Source: JBHHXR01 sp046757205 (GTDB lineage Bacteria; Pseudomonadota; Alphaproteobacteria; Rhodobacterales; Rhodobacteraceae). Taken from it: a DNA stretch of 10,615 bases. Both the position numbers and the translations under genes were made by a program. This document shows, piece by piece, positions 5,905 to 10,615 of the stretch (position 1 is its first letter; each line of letters opens with the position of its first letter). The stretch covers positions 1 to 10,615 of the forward strand of contig JBHHXR010000117.1 in the NCBI GenBank assembly GCA_046757205.1, written 5' to 3'. The notes beneath the pieces are model-generated. The model was not told the DNA's origin. It ran no database searches and saw only the letters and a list, made by a program, of their open reading frames with translations.

Positions 5905-6390
5905 ATGCGATTTTTCCGGTTTTTCCTTTTCGGGGCTTTCCTGATGCTGTCCGGCTGCGCCGGCGGCATGGTGGACTACTCCAGCCGAATGATTCCACCA
6001 CAGCAAACCGACGCGGTGCGCCTGAGACATCTTGACGCAGTGAACACGATACGCGCCGAACGCGGGCTGGGACCGCTTGCCTATTCGGCCTCGCTGAACG
6101 CCGCCGCCTCGACTCACGCGCGCGACATGTCGGTGCAGCGCCGCGCTTGGCATTTCGGGTCCGACGGTACCTCGCCGCAGGACCGCGCGGACCGCGCCGG
6201 ATACCCCAGCCTGATCCTCGGCGAGAACATCTCGGAAACCTTCGAGCACGAGGTCGAGGTCCTGCAAAGCTGGCTGGACGATCCCGACGGGCGCGGCCTG
6301 ATCCTGGATCCGAAAGCCAGGATGCTCGGCTTCAGCTGGTTTCAGGAAAGCGACGGCAAGCTCTGGTGGGTGCAGGTGATCGGCAGCTGA
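5905..6390 (+). CDS. CAP-domain (SCP/PR-1-like) lipoprotein
   Basis: A 161-residue lipoprotein. The hydrophobic signal ends in LSGC (lipid Cys at residue 18), followed by Ala-Gly-Gly. A bacterial CAP domain fills residues about 40-160: the N-terminal helix with the RAERGL turn (50-55), His71 in the second helix, WHFGSDG (82-88), the GENIS segment with Glu107, and the C-terminal strands (GFSWF, WWVQVIG). The His and Glu fit the usual CAP cavity, although the second His often seen after the W-x-x-S/D segment is absent (DDPDGRG, 125-131). Bacterial CAP proteins are secreted or anchored; their activity is mostly unknown. The ATG at 5905 has GGCGGA seven to ten bases upstream. Its stop lies only 5 bp from the stop of the convergent L,D-transpeptidase, so it sits between two cell-wall enzymes. 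Confidence 0.88.
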   Translation: MRFFRFFLFGAFLMLSGCAGGMVDYSSRMIPPQQTDAVRLRHLDAVNTIRAERGLGPLAYSASLNAAASTHARDMSVQRRAWHFGSDGTSPQDRADRAGYPSLILGENISETFEHEVEVLQSWLDDPDGRGLILDPKARMLGFSWFQESDGKLWWVQVIGS

Positions 6391-6395
6391 TCCGG

Positions 6396-6923
6396 TTATG
6401 GCCGGATGGTGATCGGGGTGCCGTCGCGCACCAGTACCCAGATCTCCTCGATTTCCCTGTCGGTCACGGAAATACACCCGGCGGTCCAGTCCGGGCTGTC
6501 GGGGTCGGCGTTCCTTTTCGGCTGGCCATGGACGAATATGTCGCCGCCGGGATCGACGCCGCGCCGCCGCGCCGCCGCCCGGTCGGCCGCGTTCGGATAG
6601 GAAATGCCCAGGCTCAGATGGAAGGCGCTTCGGGGGTTGCGCCGGTCGATCAGATAGGTGCCCTCCGGTGTCCGGCCGTCGCCCTCGCGGCGTTTCGGAC
6701 CCACCGGCGCAAAGCCCAGCGAGATATCGTAGCTGCGAAACGCCTTGCCGTTGCTGATGAGGTAGAGTTTCCGGCGTGACTTGGAGATCAGAATATGATC
6801 GGCGAACGGCTCGTCCTGCAGCCCCAGCGAGGCGCGCGAGACCAGCCTGTAGGACGGTTCGAAACTGCAGCCGGCAGCGGACAACAGCAGGATCGCCGCC
6901 GCAATTACGCGAAATTTCGCCAT
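6396..6923 (-). CDS. L,D-transpeptidase-family lipoprotein (YkuD domain, YafK/DpaA-like)
   Basis: A 175-residue lipoprotein with signal peptide and lipobox ending AAGC (Cys19). The YkuD domain covers about 42-173. The catalytic motif is His132 in FVHGQP and Cys150 in DWTAGCISV (145-153). The DWTAGC form and the long spacing with PDSPD are typical of the YafK/DpaA branch rather than the classical GCIR transpeptidases. E. coli DpaA removes Braun lipoprotein from peptidoglycan, so this protein may be a hydrolase rather than a cross-linker; that is inference from subfamily resemblance. It is a different subfamily from the Tat-exported enzyme 650 bp away, so the two are not recent duplicates. The ATG at 6923 has only a weak purine stretch upstream (GAGCGGG). 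It lies downstream of, and in the same direction as, the Wza-like gene, but with an 83-bp gap. Confidence 0.9.
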   Translation of the reverse strand: MAKFRVIAAAILLLSAAGCSFEPSYRLVSRASLGLQDEPFADHILISKSRRKLYLISNGKAFRSYDISLGFAPVGPKRREGDGRTPEGTYLIDRRNPRSAFHLSLGISYPNAADRAAARRRGVDPGGDIFVHGQPKRNADPDSPDWTAGCISVTDREIEEIWVLVRDGTPITIRP

Positions 6924-7006
6924 GACACTGCCCGCTCGCCAAGATTGGATTTTCCGCGCAGCCTAGCCGACCCACGGGCGATAAGGAACCGTTTTCGCCG
7001 GCCGTG

Positions 7007-8170
7007 TCAGTTCAATTTCGCGACAGCCTGCCCGAAAATCGACGGAAACAGCTGCGAGAGAGTGCGGTTCCACGCGGTCACCGGTTGCTCGGCCACGAAC
7101 ACGATATCGCCCGGTCGCATCTCGAACGCCGATACCGCGGCCAGATCGGCCGCGTTCCGGGCGTCAAGGCGATACGCCGTGACAGAAGCCGGCCCGTGCC
7201 GCCGAAGCACGTAGATGCCGGCGTAATCGCCCGTGCCGACGCCGATCCCGGCGCTGTCGAACAGCGCGTCCGCCAGCGTTGCCGGGCGCCCGAACGGCAA
7301 GGGCAGCCGCGCCGGGCGCGTTGTTTCGCCAGCCAGGTAGACATAATCGCGCGGGATGGCGTCGAGCCGGTCGAGCAACTCGGCCCGCCGTATCGCCAGG
7401 CTCTGCCGCTCCCGGTCCGGCCCGCCGTCGACGAACACGCGGTCGCCGCCGATCAGCCGCACCGGCCTGCCGCCCGTGCCGTAGATCGCGGCGAGCGGGA
7501 TCACGTAATCCTGGGCGCCGCGCCGCAGCCGGACATGGCCACCCGCCCGCGCCGCCGGCAGGACGCCGCCGGCCAGTTGCAGGGCATCGGCGAGATAGAG
7601 CGGTGTCATGGCGACGGGAAGCGACTGCGGCGCCCCGACCTTGCCGCCGATCACCGCGCGATGGGCGTTGAACTGCGCCACGTCGAGGCTGAAGCCGGGG
7701 TCCAGCCGCTTGCCGACGAGCGCGCGGAAAACCTTTTCCTCCGCCTGCCTCAGAGTGAGGCCGGACACCGCGATGCGCCCGACATCGGGCACCGCGACCG
7801 CGCCGTCGTCCTGCACCGTGTAACGCCGTGCGGCCGGCCCGGCCGGCGCACCCGCCGCAAGCTCCGCCGCCCCGCCCGGATAGGTCGTCATGTTCATCGA
7901 AATCACGTCGGAAACGCCGAGCCGATAGGGGCCGGGCTCCGGGTCCGGCGGATAGCGGGTGGCCACCGGACCGGACGCCGCGCCGGCCAGCAGGCCGGGC
8001 GGCAGCTTTCGCGGGGTATAGGGCTGGCGGTTGGCGGCGGCCACCGCCGCCGGCGTCATCCTCACCACCTCGACGGCATAGGCACCGCCCTCGGCGCTGA
8101 CGCGCGGCGAGGTATAGAGCGTGCCGCATCCCGTCAGCAACAGCATGGCCGCAAGTCCCGCTCGCCACAT
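7007..8170 (-). CDS. Wza-type outer-membrane polysaccharide export lipoprotein
   Basis: A 387-residue protein, nearly the length of E. coli Wza (379). It has a lipoprotein signal with lipobox LTGC (Cys15), a polysaccharide-export domain beginning PYRLGVSDVISM (81-92) and including the VPDVGRIAVSGLT segment (127-139), then two SLBB-type ligand-binding domains at about 170-250 and 275-360, the second ending MRPGDIVFVAE. The C-terminal helix region (about 365-387) is where Wza forms its outer-membrane barrel. Family members form an octameric channel for capsule or exopolysaccharide, working with the inner-membrane BY-kinase/Wzz protein. The first gene in the window is such a kinase, though 6.3 kb away on the other strand. 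The start at 8170 has GAGAGG directly before the ATG, and no longer start exists in this frame. A CtrA-type box lies 73-87 bases upstream. Confidence 0.92.
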   Translation of the reverse strand: MWRAGLAAMLLLTGCGTLYTSPRVSAEGGAYAVEVVRMTPAAVAAANRQPYTPRKLPPGLLAGAASGPVATRYPPDPEPGPYRLGVSDVISMNMTTYPGGAAELAAGAPAGPAARRYTVQDDGAVAVPDVGRIAVSGLTLRQAEEKVFRALVGKRLDPGFSLDVAQFNAHRAVIGGKVGAPQSLPVAMTPLYLADALQLAGGVLPAARAGGHVRLRRGAQDYVIPLAAIYGTGGRPVRLIGGDRVFVDGGPDRERQSLAIRRAELLDRLDAIPRDYVYLAGETTRPARLPLPFGRPATLADALFDSAGIGVGTGDYAGIYVLRRHGPASVTAYRLDARNAADLAAVSAFEMRPGDIVFVAEQPVTAWNRTLSQLFPSIFGQAVAKLN

Positions 8171-8197
8171 CCTCTCGTCCCGTCGACCGAAATTTCA

Positions 8198-8214
8198 CGG
8201 CCGGGCCCCGGCCG
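8198..8214. repeat. G+C-only inverted repeat in the rlmN / export-gene spacer
   Basis: An 8-bp stem (CGGCCGGG / CCCGGCCG) surrounds a single central base, lying 28 bases before the Wza-like ATG and 40 bases past the rlmN stop. No T-run follows. It could be a weak rlmN terminator or a leader hairpin of the export gene. Confidence 0.35.
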
Positions 8215-8242
8215 CGCCGGCTCCGATAGGACGCCATCAACC

Positions 8243-8257
8243 TTAACGATGCGTTAA
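8243..8257 (-). promoter_or_regulatory. CtrA-type box (TTAA-N7-TTAA)
   Basis: TTAA at 8243-8246 and TTAA at 8254-8257 are separated by exactly seven bases, the full consensus of the alphaproteobacterial cell-cycle regulator CtrA. The box lies 73-87 bases before the Wza-like start, where it could overlap a -35 region, and it includes the rlmN stop codon. Apart from this site, TTAA is rare in the sequence. Confidence 0.45.
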
Positions 8258-9441
8258 ATGCCGGTTTCGGCGGCGATCTCGGCGCGGCTCTTGCGCGCCC
8301 GTTCGGTGGCGGACTTGAGTTGCCCGCAGGCCGCCATGATGTCCTCGCCGCGCGGCGTGCGCACCGGGCTGGCATAGCCGGCGCGGTTGACGATCTCGGC
8401 GAAGGCCTCGATGCGGTCCCAGTCGGACCGTTCGTAAGGCGCGCCCGGCCATGGATTGAACGGGATCAGGTTGATCTTCGCCGGGATCCCGGCGATCAGC
8501 CTGACCAGTCGCTTCGCGTCCGCATCGCTGTCGTTGACGCCCTTCAGCATCACGTATTCGAACGTCACCCGCTCGGAGTTCGACAGCCGCGGATAGGCGC
8601 GCAGCGCGTCGAGCAGCGTTGCGATGTTCCATTTCCTGTTGATCGGCACCAGTTTGTCGCGCACCGCATCCGTGGTGGCGTGGAAACTTACCGCCAAAAG
8701 GCAGCCAAGCTCCTTGCCCGCCCGCGCAATCGCCGGCACCACGCCCGAAGTGGAAAGCGTGATCCGCCGCCGCGACAGCGAGATGCCCTCGCCGTCCATG
8801 GCGATCTTCATGGCGTCGCGGACGTTGTCGAGATTGTACAGCGGTTCGCCCATGCCCATCAGCACGATGTTGGACAGAAGCCGCCGGTCCGGCGGCCGCT
8901 CGCCCGGCTTCGGCCATTCCCCGAGGTCGTCGCGCGCCACCAGGATCTGCCCGACGATTTCCGCCGGGCTCAGGTTGCGCACCAGCCTCTGGGTGCCGGT
9001 ATGGCAGAAGGAACAGCTCAGCGTGCAACCGATCTGCGACGAGATGCACAGCGTGCCACGGTCTTCCTCGGGAATGTACACCGTTTCGATCTCGTGCCCG
9101 CCGGCGACGCGCAACAGGTACTTGCGCGTGCCGTCGGCGGACACGCTGCGCACCACCACCTCGGGCCGCCCGATCGCGAATGTCTCCGCCAGCGTCGCGC
9201 GCAGTTCCTTCGACAAGCTGGTCATGGCGGCGAAATCGGTGGCGCCCTTCTGATAGATCCATTGCCAGATCTGCCCCGCGCGCATCGGCAACTGGCGTTC
9301 CGGCACGCCGGCGCCGGCCAGCGCCGCGGCCAGCCGCTCGCGCGTCATGCCGATCAGATTGGCGCGCGCCGCTTCACCGCCGCTTCGCGGGACGGTCAGA
9401 ACGTCAGGGGTTATCGGCGTGGCAGGTGGCATCCTTGGCAT
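8254..9441 (-). CDS. rlmN: 23S rRNA (adenine(2503)-C(2))-methyltransferase RlmN
   Basis: A 395-residue cytoplasmic radical-SAM enzyme that methylates C2 of A2503 in 23S rRNA, and in E. coli also A37 of some tRNAs, aiding translation accuracy. Visible hallmarks are the 4Fe-4S cluster motif CTLSCSFC (Cys139, 143, 146), the preceding conserved Cys132 in LCISSQIGC, the SAM-binding GMGEP (196-200), SFHATTD (252-258), and the methyl-carrying Cys372 in MAACGQLK near the C-terminus. The spacing of Cys132 to Cys139 equals that of E. coli Cys118 to Cys125. The N-terminal helical part with QIWQWIY (57-63) is the RNA-binding accessory domain. Start: ATG at 9441, or the in-frame ATG three codons later (9432); neither has a good ribosome site. 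Length and motifs are complete and it appears functional. Confidence 0.98.
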   Translation of the reverse strand: MPRMPPATPITPDVLTVPRSGGEAARANLIGMTRERLAAALAGAGVPERQLPMRAGQIWQWIYQKGATDFAAMTSLSKELRATLAETFAIGRPEVVVRSVSADGTRKYLLRVAGGHEIETVYIPEEDRGTLCISSQIGCTLSCSFCHTGTQRLVRNLSPAEIVGQILVARDDLGEWPKPGERPPDRRLLSNIVLMGMGEPLYNLDNVRDAMKIAMDGEGISLSRRRITLSTSGVVPAIARAGKELGCLLAVSFHATTDAVRDKLVPINRKWNIATLLDALRAYPRLSNSERVTFEYVMLKGVNDSDADAKRLVRLIAGIPAKINLIPFNPWPGAPYERSDWDRIEAFAEIVNRAGYASPVRTPRGEDIMAACGQLKSATERARKSRAEIAAETGI

Positions 9442-9453
9442 CCGGAAACGCTC

Positions 9454-9476
9454 GCGCCTCCCGGTCCGGGAGGCGC
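9454..9476. terminator. Strong hairpin between the IalB-family gene and rlmN
   Basis: GCGCCTCCCG and its exact complement CGGGAGGCGC form a 10-bp stem with a 3-base loop. It lies 44 bases past the IalB-family stop and 13 bases before the rlmN start. On the minus strand it is followed by GAGCGTTTCC, a poor T-run, so as an intrinsic terminator it would be weak. It may instead be a 5' leader hairpin of rlmN: TATATC at 9483-9488 is a possible -10. Confidence 0.45.
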
Positions 9477-9519
9477 ACAGCCGATATAGCAGTTTGGATG
9501 GGCAGGCGGAAGACCGGCG

Positions 9520-10056
9520 TTACTTGCACATCGCCTGCGCGCTTTCCAGCGCCGCCGTGAAGCCGAGCAGCGAGAACGTGTCCACCGTCGTGGTGCCGCG
9601 CTGCGACAGGCCGGTCACCACCGCTGACGATCCCCGCCGCATGGCGGTGATCACCTTGGCGTCCTCGTCGGGCGACGCCGGCCAGGCGGTTTCGCCGTCG
9701 ATGAACAACTCGAAACTCTCGGTGCCGATCCTCATATTGACCGTGCTGTCCTTGCGGATAGGGTAGCCCGCCTCGAAGCTGACCTCGTTCTTGACGCCAT
9801 CGCTCGGGCGTACCGATACCATCAGCATGATGTCGCCGCGCCGCACTGTCACCTTCTTGCCGCCCCTCCTGGCTTCGGATTTCTTCGGTGCGGAGACGAT
9901 CCAGCATTCCTTCGGTTCGCCCCCGGAATAGACCCCCCAGTCGCGTTTGGCGTCAGCACGCGGCACTTCCTCCTGCGCCAGCGCCGCAGACACTCCGGCG
10001 GTCAGGAACAGAGAAAACAGGATGATCGGTGCTCGGAATGCGGTCGATAGGTTCAT
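9520..10056 (-). CDS. Invasion-associated locus B (IalB) family exported protein
   Basis: A 178-residue protein with a Sec signal peptide (cleavage near ALA-QE, residues 27-28). The mature part begins with the family pattern: a short linker, DWGVYSG (39-45), then ECWIVSAP (50-57), followed by beta strands with a conserved FELFIDGETAW segment (115-125). Cys51 and Cys177 are the only cysteines and could form a disulfide joining the ends of the domain. Family members are periplasmic or outer-membrane associated; IalB of Bartonella helps entry into red cells, but the family is widespread in non-pathogenic alphaproteobacteria and its general role is unknown. The ATG at 10056 has AGAGG 13 bases upstream. 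It is transcribed away from the asparaginase gene, and rlmN follows after 78 bp on the same strand. Confidence 0.88.
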   Translation of the reverse strand: MNLSTAFRAPIILFSLFLTAGVSAALAQEEVPRADAKRDWGVYSGGEPKECWIVSAPKKSEARRGGKKVTVRRGDIMLMVSVRPSDGVKNEVSFEAGYPIRKDSTVNMRIGTESFELFIDGETAWPASPDEDAKVITAMRRGSSAVVTGLSQRGTTTVDTFSLLGFTAALESAQAMCK

Positions 10057-10357
10057 CGATTGATTCTGCCTCTATGTTCCGGCGCGGCGCACTCACCGAC
10101 GGTTCTGCGCGAACTCTTGATCGGGCCGGGCGGCGCGCGCCAATATTGCCTCCGGCATTTCTTACCCTGAACCGAATACGGTTTACCAGTCCCCGATTGC
10201 CAAATCCGGCGGGCAGTTTCCAGGCGGCCGCCGGATTGCGCCAGACGGCGGCGCGAAGGCAAGAAAGCACGTGCCATTGCAGCGGCGGCGTTGTAACGAA
10301 ATCGCTGTGCCGGCGGGCCTGTCCCGCCAGAAACGCCAGGAAGACCCGGATACCGTC
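10057..10357. other. 301-bp divergent intergenic region (IalB-family gene / asparaginase)
   Basis: This spacer must hold the promoters of both divergent genes. I found no -35/-10 pair with correct spacing that I would defend; TTGATC (10117-10122) and AATATT (10142-10147) on the plus strand are 19 bases apart, too far. A 6-bp hairpin (GGCGGG/CCCGCC, 10312-10328) lies about 30 bases before the asparaginase ATG. The open frames across the region have no ribosome sites or recognisable domains. Confidence 0.5.
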
Positions 10358-10615
10358 ATGAAACCTCCCGTCATTCTCGCCGAGGTCTGGCGCAACCCCG
10401 TTCTGGAATCCGCGCATGCCGGGCACGTGGTTGTCTGCGATGCCGGCGGAGAAATCGCAATGTCGCTCGGCGACCCCGAAACTCAAATCCTGCCCCGGTC
10501 GTCGTGCAAGATGCTGCAGGCGCTGCCGCTGGTGGAAAGCGGCGCGGCCGACGCCGCCGGGCTGACTTCCGAGCACCTCGCGCTGGCCTGCGCGTCACAT
10601 AGCGGCGCACGCATC
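10358..10615 (+). CDS. R. etli-type (class 3) L-asparaginase, N-terminal part (3' end outside window)
   Basis: The frame is open from the ATG at 10358 to the window end, giving 86 residues. It matches the N-terminus of the asparaginase family first defined by Rhizobium etli AnsA: VWRNPVLESAHAGHVVV (10-26), PRSSCKMLQALPLVESGAAD (46-65) and LALACASHSG (74-83). From memory, the R. etli enzyme uses a Ser48-Lys51 pair and Ser80; here Ser48, Lys51 and Ser80 fall at the same numbers, so the visible part of the active site is intact. The zinc-binding residues lie beyond the window. The enzyme hydrolyses asparagine to aspartate and ammonia in the cytoplasm and is unrelated to E. coli AnsA/AnsB and plant-type enzymes. 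A possible ribosome site (AGGAAG, 10338-10343) is rather far from the ATG (14 bases). There are no envelope links. Confidence 0.92.
   Translation, partial: MKPPVILAEVWRNPVLESAHAGHVVVCDAGGEIAMSLGDPETQILPRSSCKMLQALPLVESGAADAAGLTSEHLALACASHSGARI

Noticed and set aside
5851..6975. 374-residue minus-strand frame spanning the CAP and second L,D-transpeptidase genes
   Set aside because: It is out of frame with both real genes and shows no domain; the two real genes have lipoboxes and catalytic motifs.
7004..8257. 417-residue plus-strand frame opposite the export gene
   Set aside because: Arg- and His-rich low-complexity translation; the minus-strand frame has a lipobox and the export and SLBB domains.
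8320..9489. 389-residue plus-strand frame opposite rlmN
   Set aside because: Shadow of rlmN, whose cysteine motifs and length are unmistakable.
10117..10147. TTGATC / AATATT as a promoter for the asparaginase gene
   Set aside because: The spacing is 19 bases and the leader would be about 200 bases; too weak to claim.
10029..10361. 110-residue plus-strand frame in the divergent spacer
   Set aside because: No ribosome site and no domain; it ends inside the asparaginase start and has no signs of coding.
1..10615. Mobile elements, CRISPR arrays, tRNA or rRNA genes
   Set aside because: No regularly spaced repeats, transposase or integrase motifs, terminal inverted repeats or tRNA-like cloverleaf were seen on either strand.

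Overview
The window is dense, G+C-rich (about two thirds G+C by eye) bacterial chromosome. The long antisense reading frames opposite real genes, the RlmN and IalB-type sequences, and the R. etli-type asparaginase all point to an alphaproteobacterium. The RlmN N-terminus looks Rhodobacterales-like to me, but I could not search a database. I see no rRNA, tRNA, CRISPR array, transposase or integrase. The genes look like resident cell-envelope genes plus one translation gene, not a mobile island.

Layout. (1) Positions 2-4303, plus strand: a tight operon holding the C-terminal part of a BY-type tyrosine autokinase, a PPP-family phosphatase, a YjbH outer-membrane protein and a YjbF/GfcB lipoprotein. 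Gaps are 3 bp, 19 bp and a 4-bp overlap. (2) Positions 4304-4876, minus strand: two small paralogous exported proteins, each with a signal peptide, an acidic linker and one hydrophobic segment. They point at the operon, and the first abuts the yjbF stop codon exactly. I infer that they fill the YjbE/GfcA role. (3) Positions 5087-6923: a cell-wall cluster with a Tat-exported L,D-transpeptidase (minus), a CAP-domain lipoprotein (plus) and a second, lipoprotein L,D-transpeptidase of the YafK type (minus). (4) Positions 7007-8170, minus: a Wza-type polysaccharide export lipoprotein, with a perfect TTAA-N7-TTAA (CtrA-type) box upstream. (5) Positions 8254-10056, minus: rlmN and an IalB-family exported protein. 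(6) Positions 10358-10615, plus: the start of an R. etli-type asparaginase that runs off the window.

How the parts fit. The BY-kinase, the Wza-like protein and the Yjb/Gfc-type proteins are the chain-length control, export and outer-membrane accessory parts of an exopolysaccharide or group-4-capsule-like system. The phosphatase sits where a low-molecular-weight tyrosine phosphatase is usually found and may reset the kinase. The L,D-transpeptidases and the CAP protein would act on or near peptidoglycan in the same periplasm. No glycosyltransferase, flippase or polymerase lies in the window, so the polysaccharide cannot be named. The observations I rate highest are the paired small proteins beside yjbH-yjbF, the kinase/PPP-phosphatase pairing and the CtrA-type box.
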